From assembly GCF_017873675.1 (NCBI RefSeq), contig NZ_JAGGKK010000013.1:57116-121115 (forward strand): 64,000 nucleotides of DNA, written 5' to 3'. The number at the start of each line of letters is the position of its first letter. The first letter of the stretch is position 1. This document shows positions 8,680-18,159 of the stretch, piece after piece. The notes under the pieces were generated by a model that had not been told where the DNA came from, ran no database searches, and saw nothing but the letters and a program-made list of their open reading frames with translations. Source of the stretch: Virgibacillus litoralis. Its GTDB lineage: Bacteria; Bacillota; Bacilli; Bacillales; Amphibacillaceae. A program made the translations under genes and the position numbers.

Positions 8680-10158
8680 TTGGAGAGAGTTGATATTTTT
8701 AAAGATATTTCGAAACGGACGAATGGAGATATTTATCTTGGAATTGTAGGTGCAGTCCGGACCGGTAAATCAACCTTTATTAAGCGCTTTATGGAGTTGG
8801 TAGTTTTACCGAATATTGCAGATGAAAGTGAACGAGGAAGAGCACACGATGAGTTACCGCAAAGTGCAGCAGGAAAAACGATAATGACAACAGAACCAAA
8901 ATTCATTCCAAACCAAGCAGTATCGGTACATGTGGATGAAGGGCTTGATGTAAACGTCCGTCTAGTGGATTGTGTTGGTTATGCTGTTAACGGCGCTAAG
9001 GGGTTTGAAGATGAAAATGGTCCTAGGATGATTAATACACCATGGTACGAAGATCCTATACCATTTCATGATGCAGCGGAAATTGGTACACGGAAAGTAA
9101 TCCAGGAGCATTCTACAATTGGTGTCGTAATTACCACCGACGGAACTATTGGGGAGATTGAAAGATCCGATTATCAAGAAGCAGAAACGAAAGTTGTTGA
9201 AGAATTAAAAGAAGTTGGTAAACCATTTATCATGGTAGTTAACTCCGTTAGACCAACAAGTCAGGAAACAGAATTACTTCGTCAGGAATTAGTAGAAAAA
9301 TACGATATACCAGTATTGGCTATGAGTATTGAATCTATGACTGAGCATGACGTTTATAATGTATTAAGAGAATCGCTTTATGAATTTCCGGTTCTTGAAG
9401 TTAATGTGAATCTGCCTAGCTGGGTTATGGTATTAAATGAGGATCACTGGTTAAGAAAAAATTATCAGGAAGCAATTCAAGCAACAGTAAAAAATATACG
9501 AAGACTAAGAGATGTGGATCATATAGTTGGAGACTTTTCAGATTACGATTATATTGACAAGGCAAATCTTGCAGGTATGGAGATGGGAGATGGAGTTGCA
9601 GAAATTGATCTTCATGCACCAGATTACTTGTATGATGAAGTGCTAAAAGAAATAGTTGGAGAAGAAATTAGAGGGAAAGACCATCTGCTTGAATTAATGC
9701 AGGATTTTGCTTTTGCGAAACGTGAATATGATAATGTTTCTGGTGCATTGCAAATGGTAAAACAAACCGGTTATGGTATAGCAGCCCCAACCTTGGAGGA
9801 TATGGAATTAGAAGAACCAGAAATTATTCGCCAAGGCTCAAGATTCGGAGTTAGACTAAAAGCGGTCGCACCTTCCATACACATGATAAAGGTTGAAGTG
9901 GAGTCAGAATTTGCACCAATTATTGGAACTGAAAAACAGAGTGAAGAACTAGTAAGGTATCTAATGCAAGACTTTGAAGAGGATCCTTTATCCATTTGGG
10001 AATCTGATATTTTCGGCAGATCCTTAAGTTCGATTGTAAGAGAGGGCATCCAAGCAAAAATTGCGTTAATGCCGGAAAATGCTAGGTATAAATTAAAAGA
10101 TACACTTGAACGGATTATTAACGAAGGTTCAGGTGGTTTAATAGCAATTATTTTATAG
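8680..10158 (+). CDS. spoIVA: Stage IV sporulation protein A
   Basis: A 492-residue ATPase that polymerises on the outer forespore membrane as the base of the spore coat. The N-terminal TRAFAC-type domain has the Walker A motif GAVRTGKST at residues 24-32. The C-terminus ends in GGLIAIIL, as in other SpoIVA proteins, where the tail binds the membrane anchor SpoVM. Length and ends match the B. subtilis protein. The start is TTG at 8680 after GGGAGGGG. It has its own promoter and terminator. Confidence 0.97.
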   Translation: MERVDIFKDISKRTNGDIYLGIVGAVRTGKSTFIKRFMELVVLPNIADESERGRAHDELPQSAAGKTIMTTEPKFIPNQAVSVHVDEGLDVNVRLVDCVGYAVNGAKGFEDENGPRMINTPWYEDPIPFHDAAEIGTRKVIQEHSTIGVVITTDGTIGEIERSDYQEAETKVVEELKEVGKPFIMVVNSVRPTSQETELLRQELVEKYDIPVLAMSIESMTEHDVYNVLRESLYEFPVLEVNVNLPSWVMVLNEDHWLRKNYQEAIQATVKNIRRLRDVDHIVGDFSDYDYIDKANLAGMEMGDGVAEIDLHAPDYLYDEVLKEIVGEEIRGKDHLLELMQDFAFAKREYDNVSGALQMVKQTGYGIAAPTLEDMELEEPEIIRQGSRFGVRLKAVAPSIHMIKVEVESEFAPIIGTEKQSEELVRYLMQDFEEDPLSIWESDIFGRSLSSIVREGIQAKIALMPENARYKLKDTLERIINEGSGGLIAIIL

Positions 10159-10187
10159 CAGCTTTAATTAGTTGCTATTTTTTTTAT
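10155..10187 (+). terminator. Intrinsic terminator after spoIVA
   Basis: ATAGCAGCT / AGTTGCTAT (one G-U pair) is followed by eight Ts. The stem begins at the stop codon. Confidence 0.85.
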
Positions 10188-10524
10188 TTTTATTTTTAAA
10201 AAGGTTGCAGGAATTTCATTATCATTGTCGTATATATCTAAAAGAGCCTATTATACTACGGCTTTATACTGCACCTAATATTTATGGATATTTTTTCCAA
10301 AAGAGCAAATTTTAGAGACCATTATGGGAAAAAATAGCTAAATATCAAATAAAAACCGAGAAAATAGGCGATTATTGTTGAAATTTATTTCAATCTCGGT
10401 TAGTATAAGCCTTGTCATCAATGAATTTGATGGTAATAAGTATAAAAAACGACAGATTGGTAACAAATGGAATTAGAATAAATTTGTACCAATGTCAATT
10501 GAATTTTGGGAGGAGGTGAATGTC
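10188..10524 (+). other. Structured region upstream of hbs
   Basis: No gene is seen in this stretch. It holds two perfect inverted repeats. TATTTTTTCC (10289-10298) pairs with GGAAAAAATA (10327-10336). AACCGAGA (10354-10361) pairs with TCTCGGTT (10394-10401), with a nested TTGAAAT / ATTTCAA stem (10378-10393). A possible sigma-A promoter for hbs is TTGTCA at 10412 with TAATAA 16 bases later. GAGGAGGTGA follows just before hbs. Confidence 0.45.
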
Positions 10525-10797
10525 ATGAATAAAACAGACCTAGTAAATGCAGTTTCAGAAAAAAGTGAGCTTTCTAAAAAGGATGCTACTAAAGCTGTAG
10601 ATGCAGTTTTTGAATCTGTCATGGATTCACTTAAAGATGGTGAAAAAGTACAATTGATTGGATTCGGGAATTTCGAAGTACGTGAGCGTTCAGCACGTAA
10701 AGGTCGTAACCCGCAAACTGGGGAAGAGATCAAAATTCCTGCAAGTAAAGTTCCTGCATTCAAACCAGGAAAAGCCCTAAAGGAAAGCGTTAAATAA
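10525..10797 (+). CDS. hbs: DNA-binding protein HU
   Basis: A 90-residue HU protein, the main nucleoid-bending protein. Family features are the helical N-terminus [10 protein letters not shown], the [19 protein letters not shown] beta arm and the [13 protein letters not shown] end. The length is exactly that of Bacillus HBsu. The ATG at 10525 follows GAGGAGGTGA; the longer frame from 10492 is rejected. In B. subtilis folE and mtrB come next, but here hepS follows after a terminator. Confidence 0.97.
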   Translation: MNKTDLVNAVSEKSELSKKDATKAVDAVFESVMDSLKDGEKVQLIGFGNFEVRERSARKGRNPQTGEEIKIPASKVPAFKPGKALKESVK

Positions 10798-10814
10798 TAT
10801 CTTACATAGGGCGG

Positions 10815-10847
10815 AAAAGGGCACGTAAACTACGTGTCCTTTTTTCT
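10815..10847 (+). terminator. Intrinsic terminator after hbs
   Basis: An AAAAGG-CACGTA / TACGTG-TCCTTTT stem with a 3-base loop is followed by Ts. Confidence 0.85.
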
Positions 10848-11037
10848 TTGCATTACAAATATAAATTTTTGTGACTAAATGCCCTGGCTACCATACTGCT
10901 ATGCACAGATTTAGGTACATAAATATAATTCCTATTTCAACGTTCTTGCCTTTGCTTTTTTGATTATGGAACATACTCAAATTATGCTATAATAACAATA
11001 TCAATAAGGAATGTACGAAAGGGAACAGGTGGTTGTT

Positions 11038-11832
11038 TTGCAGACATCCAGTATGGATACGGGAAATTTAAAAACACTAATAAAAGAAAAAATGCATAAT
11101 TCATATTTAGAAAAATATGTAAAAACACCAGTTTTGAGTGAAGATAAACTATTCATGTTAGTTTCGATTTTAAATAATACCGATTTGCCTGACTATAAGA
11201 AAGAGAGTTACATTATATCAACAATGCTTGTTCAAATGGCATTGGACACACATGATTTGGTTCCCAAAACAAACGATTCAGAGCAATCCAATACAGATAA
11301 GGTAACAAAGCAACTGTCGGTATTGGCCGGGGATTATTATAGTGGATTATACTACCTACTTCTATCTGAAATAGAAGATGTAGAAATGGTTCATATTCTA
11401 GCTACTGCAATTAAAGAAATAAACGAGTATAAAATGCAATTATATTATAGAGAAATAGAGTCTTTTGATACGTTTCTAATAATCGCAAAAAAAATTGAAA
11501 CGCTATTGTATACTCATGTTGCTGAATTTGTGGGTGAAACGACTATTAGTGGCATCGCGGCTGAATGGCTATTTACTAGAAAGCTCAATAATGAAACACA
11601 ACATATGCTACATACAGGTACTTCCACGATGTTTTCTATTTGGCACAAGCAGACATCTTCAAATGATGCGATCACAATTCGCGTTGCAAAGAATCATATT
11701 AACAAAGAAACAGTAACGGTTAGAAATCGGCTAGCTCATTTTCCAAATCATCTTAAGGTAGTCAAAACACATGTTTTAGAGACTTTAAATGAATTTCCAT
11801 TTGAAAACAGAACAATTGTGGAGGAAGGGTAA
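11038..11832 (+). CDS. hepS: Heptaprenyl diphosphate synthase component I
   Basis: A 264-residue protein matching HepS, the small regulatory subunit that pairs with HepT to make the C35 chain of menaquinone. It lacks prenyltransferase DDxxD motifs, as expected. The LAGDYYSGLYYLLLS segment in the middle is typical of the family. TTG at 11038 is preferred because an AGGTGG site lies 5 bases before it. ATG at 11011 has its AAGGA too close. The gene sits directly before menG, 3 bases apart. Upstream mtrB and folE are absent. Confidence 0.88.
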   Translation: MQTSSMDTGNLKTLIKEKMHNSYLEKYVKTPVLSEDKLFMLVSILNNTDLPDYKKESYIISTMLVQMALDTHDLVPKTNDSEQSNTDKVTKQLSVLAGDYYSGLYYLLLSEIEDVEMVHILATAIKEINEYKMQLYYREIESFDTFLIIAKKIETLLYTHVAEFVGETTISGIAAEWLFTRKLNNETQHMLHTGTSTMFSIWHKQTSSNDAITIRVAKNHINKETVTVRNRLAHFPNHLKVVKTHVLETLNEFPFENRTIVEEG

Positions 11833-11835
11833 TAA

Positions 11836-12546
11836 ATGCATCAACAATCAAAAGAAGAACGTGTACATCACGTATTTGAAAAAATATATGATAACTATGA
11901 CTCCATGAATTCGATAATTTCCTTTCAGCGTCACAAGGCATGGAGAAAAAATGTTATGCAGCGGATGAATGTTGAAAAAGGATCAATTGCACTTGATGTA
12001 TGTTGTGGTACAGGAGATTGGTCTATCGCTCTTGCTGAAGCAAGTGGCAGTAAAGGCGAAGTAATCGGGCTTGATTTTAGTCATAATATGTTATCTGTCG
12101 CAGAAGAAAAAAATGAGGCATTGAAGTACAGCCAGCTTCGTTTCGTACAAGGAAATGCTATGGAATTGCCATTCGAGGATAATTCATTTGACTATGTCAC
12201 AATTGGTTTTGGGTTACGCAATGTTCCAGATTATATGACAGTATTAAAAGAAATGTATCGTGTTGTTAAACCAAATGGTATAGTAGTTTGTCTAGAAACT
12301 TCACAGCCAACAATGATTGGATTTCGTCAAGGCTACTATTTTTACTTCCGCTTTATTATGCCATTATTAGGTAGAATGTTTGCTAAAAGTTATAAAGAAT
12401 ATGCATGGTTACATGAGTCAGCAAAGAACTTTCCTGATAAAAAAGAACTGAAACAGATGTTTCTATCAGCAGGTTTTTCTCATGTACAAGTAAAAAGCTA
12501 TACGGGTGGTGTAGCTGCAATGCATATGGCAACAAAAGAACAATAA
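11836..12546 (+). CDS. menG: Demethylmenaquinone methyltransferase
   Basis: A 236-residue class I SAM-dependent methyltransferase that methylates demethylmenaquinone in the last step of menaquinone synthesis. SAM motif I is [10 protein letters not shown] at about residue 54, followed by GLDFSHNML and the UbiE/MenG signature [17 protein letters not shown]. It lies between the two subunits of heptaprenyl diphosphate synthase, as in B. subtilis. Ring methylation and chain synthesis are therefore co-expressed. Confidence 0.95.
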   Translation: MHQQSKEERVHHVFEKIYDNYDSMNSIISFQRHKAWRKNVMQRMNVEKGSIALDVCCGTGDWSIALAEASGSKGEVIGLDFSHNMLSVAEEKNEALKYSQLRFVQGNAMELPFEDNSFDYVTIGFGLRNVPDYMTVLKEMYRVVKPNGIVVCLETSQPTMIGFRQGYYFYFRFIMPLLGRMFAKSYKEYAWLHESAKNFPDKKELKQMFLSAGFSHVQVKSYTGGVAAMHMATKEQ

Positions 12547-12591
12547 ATAAAACGACTTTAGTTCGGGAACTTAAAGTAAAAGGTGACATGC

Positions 12592-13563
12592 ATGAAACTA
12601 TCTAAAACTTACGGGTATTTAAACAAAGAATTGGATATAATTGAGTATGCATTAGGTAACGCTATTCAAGCTGACCACGATGTATTACGTGAAGCTTCCA
12701 CACAGTTACTTCAGGCAGGGGGGAAAAGAATTCGCCCTGTTTTTGTATTGCTATGCGGACAACTTGGAAACTTTAATATTGATCGTATTAAAACGGTTGC
12801 GGTCTCGCTAGAATTAATACATATGGCATCTTTAGTCCATGATGATGTAATTGATGACGCAGAATTACGCAGAGGTAAACCTACAATAAAACAACTATAT
12901 GGGAATCGTGTTGCAATGTATACAGGTGATTACATATTGGCTCGAGCTCTGGAAAATATAACGTCATTACCAAAGCCAACAGCACACCGTGTACTTTCTA
13001 AAACGATGGTGCAAGTGGCTACGGGGGAAGTTGAACAAATTAAAGACAAGTTTAATTGGGATCAGAATTTACGAAATTATTTACGTAGAATTAAACGCAA
13101 AACAGCTTTATTAATTGCAACAAGCTGTAAATTGGGTGCAATTGCTACAGACGTTCCTGAAGAAAACGCAGAAAAACTATATCGTTATGGATACTACATA
13201 GGGATGTCTTACCAGATTATTGACGATATTCTTGATTTCACTGCTTCTGAAAATGAACTAGGGAAACCTGCTGGAAATGATCTTCTTCAGGGAAATATCA
13301 CATTACCTGTCTTAATTGCAATGAAGGATAAGGAATTTAACGCTTTAGTAAGAGAGACATTTGAAGATCCCGAACAGGTATCAAAAACTCAAATGGCTAA
13401 CTTGTTGACCGAGTTGAAGAAAACAGATGCTATAACAGAATCTTATAAGATAAGTGATCACTATCTGAAAAAAGCATTAAATGAATTAGAAACCATTCCA
13501 AATCACAAGGCTAAACAAACATTACAGAGTATTGCAAAGTACATTGGCAAAAGACGCTCATAG
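12592..13563 (+). CDS. hepT: Heptaprenyl diphosphate synthase component II
   Basis: A 323-residue trans-prenyltransferase, the catalytic subunit making heptaprenyl diphosphate for menaquinone-7. The first Asp-rich motif is DDVIDD at residues 84-89 and the second is DDILD at 211-215. The GGKRIRP substrate-binding motif lies near residue 44. The ATG at 12592 follows AAAGGTGA; the GTG at 12583 overlaps this site. It is the last gene of the hepS-menG-hepT group. Confidence 0.95.
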   Translation: MKLSKTYGYLNKELDIIEYALGNAIQADHDVLREASTQLLQAGGKRIRPVFVLLCGQLGNFNIDRIKTVAVSLELIHMASLVHDDVIDDAELRRGKPTIKQLYGNRVAMYTGDYILARALENITSLPKPTAHRVLSKTMVQVATGEVEQIKDKFNWDQNLRNYLRRIKRKTALLIATSCKLGAIATDVPEENAEKLYRYGYYIGMSYQIIDDILDFTASENELGKPAGNDLLQGNITLPVLIAMKDKEFNALVRETFEDPEQVSKTQMANLLTELKKTDAITESYKISDHYLKKALNELETIPNHKAKQTLQSIAKYIGKRRS

Positions 13564-13887
13564 ATAATTTCTTTTTTAAGTTTGTTGCTATTATAAATTT
13601 ACGTATTGTTTGAGAAATATTTTAAGTGCTCCTGTGGCAACGTCTGCACTAGCACATTCTATGCTTCAAAGGCTCGTGGTGAGCACACGACTAAGAAAAC
13701 ACTGTGAAAACCTACGTGATTAGTGAGCCACACTAAATGGTCGAATAGGTTATCTTTAATCTGTGTCGCTATCACTATTTGTTAGCTTTTCGAAAACAGT
13801 ATAGATAATTGTTATTTTGATAAAAGTTTGTTAAAATTTTAAAGGTTGCTTATATAAGAAAAAATACATACTAAATGAGGTGCAAAC
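13564..13887. other. Intergenic region between hepT and ndk
   Basis: No ORF or RNA gene is recognised. The middle part (about 13620-13760) is more GC-rich than its surroundings. It contains GTGGCAACGTCTGC, which resembles the reverse complement of part of the small repeat at 60888. It may be decayed repeat DNA. The last 90 bases are AT-rich and probably hold the ndk promoter. Confidence 0.3.
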
Positions 13888-14334
13888 ATGGAAAAAACAT
13901 TTTTAATGGTAAAACCAGATGGCGTTCAACGTAATTTAGTCGGAGAAATTATCAACCGTTTTGAAAGCAAAGGATTTAAATTAGTTGGTGCAAAGCTAAT
14001 GAAGATTTCCAATGACTTAGCCGAAACTCACTATGGTGAACATAAGGAAAGACCTTTCTTTGGAGAATTAGTTCAATTTATTACTTCCGGACCAGTATTT
14101 GCAATGGTATGGGAAGGCGAAAACGTCATTCCAATTGCTCGCGACATGATGGGGAAAACTAATCCACTTGAAGCTGCATCAGGAACAGTTCGTGGAGACT
14201 TTGGCATGACTGTTGGAAAGAACATAATTCATGGCTCAGATTCACCGGAAAGTGCTGAAAGAGAAATTAACTTATTTTTTAATAAAGATGACGTGTTGTC
14301 TTATTCAAAACAAGATAGTGAATGGATTTACTAA
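13888..14334 (+). CDS. ndk: Nucleoside diphosphate kinase
   Basis: A 148-residue kinase that exchanges phosphate between nucleoside di- and triphosphates through a phosphohistidine. The active-site segment NIIHGSDS places the catalytic histidine at residue 115. The [12 protein letters not shown]-terminus and [10 protein letters not shown] loop are standard. The ATG follows TGAGGTG. It lies between hepT and cheR, as in B. subtilis, and ends in a terminator. Confidence 0.97.
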   Translation: MEKTFLMVKPDGVQRNLVGEIINRFESKGFKLVGAKLMKISNDLAETHYGEHKERPFFGELVQFITSGPVFAMVWEGENVIPIARDMMGKTNPLEAASGTVRGDFGMTVGKNIIHGSDSPESAEREINLFFNKDDVLSYSKQDSEWIY

Positions 14335-14341
14335 TTAGTCG

Positions 14342-14371
14342 AACCTCCGTTTTCTAACGGAGGTTTTCTTT
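14342..14371 (+). terminator. Intrinsic terminator after ndk
   Basis: AACCTCCGTT / AACGGAGGTT arms are followed by TTCTTTT. Confidence 0.9.
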
Positions 14372-14457
14372 TAAGGGGCTCTATTTAAAGAAAAGTCGGT
14401 TTCTTAGGTCCCTGTCAACGTTAACCAAGTTTCTAACATGAAAGAGGCGTTCATTAT

Positions 14458-15234
14458 ATGTCACAGGATTACATAAATTTTGTCTCTGATATTAAGCGAA
14501 AATTAGAAATTGATTTAACCTTATATAAGGAAACACAAATGAAGCGTCGTCTTACCTCATTACGGGAAAAACGTGGATATCTAAGTTTTAAGGCTTACTT
14601 TAAAGCGATATCCCAGGATGAATTACTTTTAAACGAATTTCTAGATCGTATTACAATAAATGTTTCCGAATTCTATCGTAATCCCAAGAGGTGGGAAGTA
14701 ATGCAGTCTGTTATTCTGCCTTCTTTATTGGATAACGCTCAGAAGTTAACCATATGGAGTGCAGCTTGTTCTACAGGGGAAGAGCCATACAGCATAGCAT
14801 TGATGATGAAGGAACACTTTCCAAATATAGAGTTCCAGATTTTAGCTACAGATATTGATAATATGGTATTGGCAAGAGCAAAGAAAGGAACTTATACAGA
14901 ACAATCACTTAAAGAATTACCTGATTCAATAAAACATAAATTCTTTAAACAAGAATCGGGACTGTACCATATCGATGAGGAAGTGAAACGGCACGTACGT
15001 TTTAAAAAACACGATTTATTAGCCGATGTATATCCTCGAAACATGGATTTAATTGTGTGCCGAAATGTGTTGATATACTTTACCAATGAAGCAAAAAACA
15101 TAATTTATCAGAATTTTTCAGATTCTTTAAAACGTGATGGTGTATTGTTTGTAGGCAGTACCGAACAAATATTCAGTCCTGATAAATATAATATGTCATT
15201 AATAGATACATTTTTTTATCAAAAGAATGATTAG
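14458..15234 (+). CDS. cheR: Chemotaxis protein methyltransferase CheR
   Basis: A 258-residue methyltransferase that uses S-adenosylmethionine to methylate glutamates on chemoreceptors. The N-terminal helical CheR_N domain is followed by the SAM-binding domain with WSAACSTGEEPYSIA at about residues 100-114, LATDID, and VCRNVLIYF near 200. Together with the PilZ protein YpfA it suggests a motile organism. It stands alone here, followed by repeat DNA and then the aro genes. Confidence 0.95.
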   Translation: MSQDYINFVSDIKRKLEIDLTLYKETQMKRRLTSLREKRGYLSFKAYFKAISQDELLLNEFLDRITINVSEFYRNPKRWEVMQSVILPSLLDNAQKLTIWSAACSTGEEPYSIALMMKEHFPNIEFQILATDIDNMVLARAKKGTYTEQSLKELPDSIKHKFFKQESGLYHIDEEVKRHVRFKKHDLLADVYPRNMDLIVCRNVLIYFTNEAKNIIYQNFSDSLKRDGVLFVGSTEQIFSPDKYNMSLIDTFFYQKND

Positions 15235-15289
15235 AATTATTATTGCACGCTTTTATGTATGTTTTCTAAAAGTTTATTGTTTATGACAC

Positions 15290-15705
15290 AAAAGATATAA
15301 ACTGCGAATTAGTGAATTTGTAAGTTTCTCTAACTACGCAGTTGGAATATGCTCGCTTTCCGTGGGCAAGTGCCGAGCCTCCTCAGCTCGTACCTCGCCT
15401 GTGGGGTCTCGCCTAGCTTGTTCTTCCCACAGGAGTCTCGCATATTCCAGCTGCTGGTTTAAATGGTTTATAAATTTTAACTCTTTATCCATCACAATGT
15501 ATATTTTGTTTTTTTATCAAGTTATAATGAGCAAATCTTAGCGCAGGAAATACACGTAGACTCCTGGGGGAGGATAGGCCTAGATGAGACATTTGAGTGC
15601 GTCAGCACGAAGAGTGCTCAACAGCCGCCCTAGGTGCGCGAAGTGTGTTTCCGTAGCGGTGTTACTGCACACAACCACTAGTTCGTCGTATATATCTATT
15701 ACGAT
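15290..15705 (+). repeat. Composite palindromic element, copy 1
   Basis: The reverse complement of this stretch recurs at 52430-52798 at about 90% identity by eye. The left module is bounded by GGAATATGC / GCATATTCC arms (about 15345-15450). The right module runs from GGAAATACAC (about 15546) to GTGTGTTTCC (about 15644). An AT-rich spacer lies between them. The modules carry related ACTCCTGKGGGA cores. The left module has 39 bases (about 15374-15412) that copy 2 lacks. No ORF is seen inside. Confidence 0.85.
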
Positions 15706-15782
15706 GGTTAAAGAGTAACAAAGTTTGCTGAAAGAATCCTTCTATAAGATACAGAAATTTATTAGTAACTTTGCTTGTTAAC

Positions 15783-15835
15783 AAGCCTTAGTTACACTTA
15801 TGCAGTAAGAAAGTATTGAAAATTTTTACTAAATA
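15783..15835 (+). repeat. Small palindromic repeat (family D), member 1
   Basis: CCTTAGTTACACTTATGCAG is followed by TAAGAAAGTATTG. The core starts at 15802 and is shared with members at 23318, 40251, 48690 and 51205. Confidence 0.6.
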
Positions 15836-15896
15836 CAACAAAAGTAAAATGAGATATGATATAGTAATACAAAATTATCGAGAAGGAGGAGGTTTC

Positions 15897-17063
15897 ATGC
15901 GTTATTTAACTGCAGGTGAATCACATGGTAAACAATTAACTACAATTATTGAAGGAATCCCCTCAAATATGCCTCTGGTAACAGATAATATTAATGAATC
16001 ATTACTTCGCAGGCAAAAAGGACATGGCAGAGGAAAAAGAATGCAAATTGAAAAGGACCTGGTCGAAATCACAAGTGGAGTTCGTCATGGTTACACACTA
16101 GGGTCACCTATATCACTAGTGATACACAATGATGATTTTAAACATTGGATAGATATAATGGGTGAGGACCCTATTGAAGGTGATAAAAAAATTAGACGAA
16201 CTGTTTCTCGCCCAAGACCTGGTCACGCTGACTTAAACGGAGCATTGAAATATGGGCATCGTGATATGCGTAATGTGCTTGAACGTTCTTCGGCACGTGA
16301 AACCGCTGCTAGAGTTGCAGCAGGCGCTGTTGCTAAAACACTTTTAAAGCATCTGGGAATAGAAATTTCAGGTTACGTAAAAGAGATTGCTGGTATCGTA
16401 GCGGAAGATAATCCAACTATGACAATGGAAAATAGGAAATTGACTTCCGAAAAATCACCTGTTCGAACACTTGATAAAAATGTAGAACAGCAAATGATGG
16501 ATGCGATTGATCAAGCGAAAAAAGAAGGAGATTCAATTGGTGGAGTTGTCGAGGTATACGTAGAAGGAATGCCTGCAGGGGTTGGGTCATATGTACATTA
16601 TGACCGGAAGCTGGATGGCAGAATTGCCGGCAGTGTAATGAGTGTCAATGCCTTTAAAGGGGTTGAGTTTGGCTTAGGATTTGAGGCGGCTCGAAAAAAT
16701 GGCAGTAAAGTCCATGACGAAATTGCCTGGAACGAAGATGTTGGTTATTACCGGAAAACAAATCGTTTAGGTGGATTTGAGGGGGGAATGACAACTGGCA
16801 TGCCCCTCGTAATCAAGGGAGTAATGAAGCCGATCCCAACCTTGTATAAACCTCTTCAAAGTGTTGATATAGAAACAAAAGAACCGTTTAATGCAAGTGT
16901 TGAGCGCTCTGATTCTTGTGCGGTACCTGCTGCATCGGTTGTAGTGGAACATGTTGTTGCATTTGAACTTGCAAAAGCAATTACTGAACAATTTCCAAGT
17001 GACCAATTTCCGTCTTTACAGAAAGCAATTGAAGATTATCGTGAAGAAACAAGGTGTTTTTAG
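15897..17063 (+). CDS. aroC: Chorismate synthase
   Basis: A 388-residue enzyme (aroF in B. subtilis naming) that makes chorismate from 5-enolpyruvylshikimate 3-phosphate and needs reduced FMN. Signature segments are GESHGK near residue 8, [11 protein letters not shown] near 108, and [15 protein letters not shown] near 130. The ATG at 15897 follows GAAGGAGGAGG; the longer frame from 15816 is rejected. Its stop codon overlaps the aroB start, and aroC opens a five-gene aromatic operon. Confidence 0.96.
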   Translation: MRYLTAGESHGKQLTTIIEGIPSNMPLVTDNINESLLRRQKGHGRGKRMQIEKDLVEITSGVRHGYTLGSPISLVIHNDDFKHWIDIMGEDPIEGDKKIRRTVSRPRPGHADLNGALKYGHRDMRNVLERSSARETAARVAAGAVAKTLLKHLGIEISGYVKEIAGIVAEDNPTMTMENRKLTSEKSPVRTLDKNVEQQMMDAIDQAKKEGDSIGGVVEVYVEGMPAGVGSYVHYDRKLDGRIAGSVMSVNAFKGVEFGLGFEAARKNGSKVHDEIAWNEDVGYYRKTNRLGGFEGGMTTGMPLVIKGVMKPIPTLYKPLQSVDIETKEPFNASVERSDSCAVPAASVVVEHVVAFELAKAITEQFPSDQFPSLQKAIEDYREETRCF

Positions 17064-18142
17064 TGAAAGCAACAAAAGTTAAATCTGCTTCAAATACCTA
17101 CCATGTTTATGTAGGTGAAAATATAAGGTATGATTTAATATCCTATTTGCCAAAAGATTACTCATCTATTTTTATTATTACAGATGATATAGTAGCAAAG
17201 TATTATTTAGAGGAGATAAAAAAATGCTTGTCACATAAGCATGTCTATTCTTCAATCATTCCATATGGCGAAAAATCAAAAAGTATAAACACGTTTTATC
17301 AATTGCACACGGATGCAATTGAGTTCGGATTAGATAGACAGTCACTTATCATCGCTCTTGGTGGTGGTGTAGTTGGGGACATAGCAGGCTTTGTTGCAGC
17401 GACCTATATGCGCGGGGTTGATTATATCCAAATGCCAACGACAATTCTTGCCCATGACAGCAGTGTCGGTGGAAAAGTTGCGATAAATCACGAACAAGGG
17501 AAGAACCTGATTGGTAATTTTTATCCCCCTGCCGCAGTTGTCTATGACGTACAAACACTTCAAACATTAAATGAAAAAGAGGTAAGGTCAGGTTATGCTG
17601 AATTGATTAAGGAAGCATTAATCCAGGATGATGCTTTCTTCCAAGCATTACTAGCTTCAGACCTTTCTTCATTAACTAACGATGTCTTGACCAATCAGTT
17701 AAACAGAGGAATTGAAATAAAAGCTTCAATCGTTGAAGAGGATGAACGCGAATCAGGTGTACGTAAATATCTTAACCTGGGACACACATTAAGTCATGCC
17801 TTAGAATCTATCCTTGGATATGGGGTCCGTACACATGGGGAAATGGTTGCAATCGGTTTATTATTTGCGATACGAGTCAGTGAAAAGGTATTCTCAGTTA
17901 AGCTCCCTTACAATCAACTATTAAAATGGCTGAACTTAAATGAGTATCCAATTCAGCTTACAAATATAAATAAACAACATGTTTTAAATAGAATGAAATT
18001 AGACAAAAAGACAGTAAATACAACGATACAAATGGTACTTTTAAAAGATATTGCACAACCAGTTGTAGTCGAAATTGGTGATGAAGACTTATTAACTTAT
18101 TTAGATTCCTTTTTGAAGGAACTTGAGAACAACGTTAATTAG
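17063..18142 (+). CDS. aroB: 3-dehydroquinate synthase
   Basis: A 359-residue NAD- and metal-dependent enzyme for the second shikimate step. GGGVVGDIAGFVAATYMRGV near residue 95 binds NAD, and LNLGHTLSHALE near 240 carries metal ligands. The start is the GTG at 17063, whose G is the last base of the aroC stop (TAGTG), with AAGGTG upstream. A GTG at 17054 is less likely. In B. subtilis aroH and the trp operon follow; here hisC comes next. Confidence 0.95.
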   Translation: MKATKVKSASNTYHVYVGENIRYDLISYLPKDYSSIFIITDDIVAKYYLEEIKKCLSHKHVYSSIIPYGEKSKSINTFYQLHTDAIEFGLDRQSLIIALGGGVVGDIAGFVAATYMRGVDYIQMPTTILAHDSSVGGKVAINHEQGKNLIGNFYPPAAVVYDVQTLQTLNEKEVRSGYAELIKEALIQDDAFFQALLASDLSSLTNDVLTNQLNRGIEIKASIVEEDERESGVRKYLNLGHTLSHALESILGYGVRTHGEMVAIGLLFAIRVSEKVFSVKLPYNQLLKWLNLNEYPIQLTNINKQHVLNRMKLDKKTVNTTIQMVLLKDIAQPVVVEIGDEDLLTYLDSFLKELENNVN

Positions 18143-18159
18143 AGGAGGGGGAGTAACGA

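Larger units (their letters stand above)
15235..15896. other. Long non-coding region with repeats between cheR and aroC
   Basis: About 660 bases without a gene. It holds copy 1 of the composite palindromic element (15290-15705), then a member of the small GCAGTAAGAAAGTATT repeat family near 15783-15835, then the aroC ribosome binding site. The short stretch 15706-15782 has no feature I recognise. Confidence 0.6.

Noticed and set aside
11011..11037. ATG start for hepS at 11011
   Set aside because: AAGGA directly abuts this ATG, while the TTG at 11038 has a well-spaced AGGTGG.
13620..13760. Possible tRNA-like or intact repeat copy between hepT and ndk
   Set aside because: No cloverleaf, no TTCNANNC arm and only one short match to family C, too little to call.
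15541..15660. Insertion sequence end or transposase fragment
   Set aside because: All six frames lack a transposase-like stretch; the segment is a palindromic module repeated at 52474-52583.
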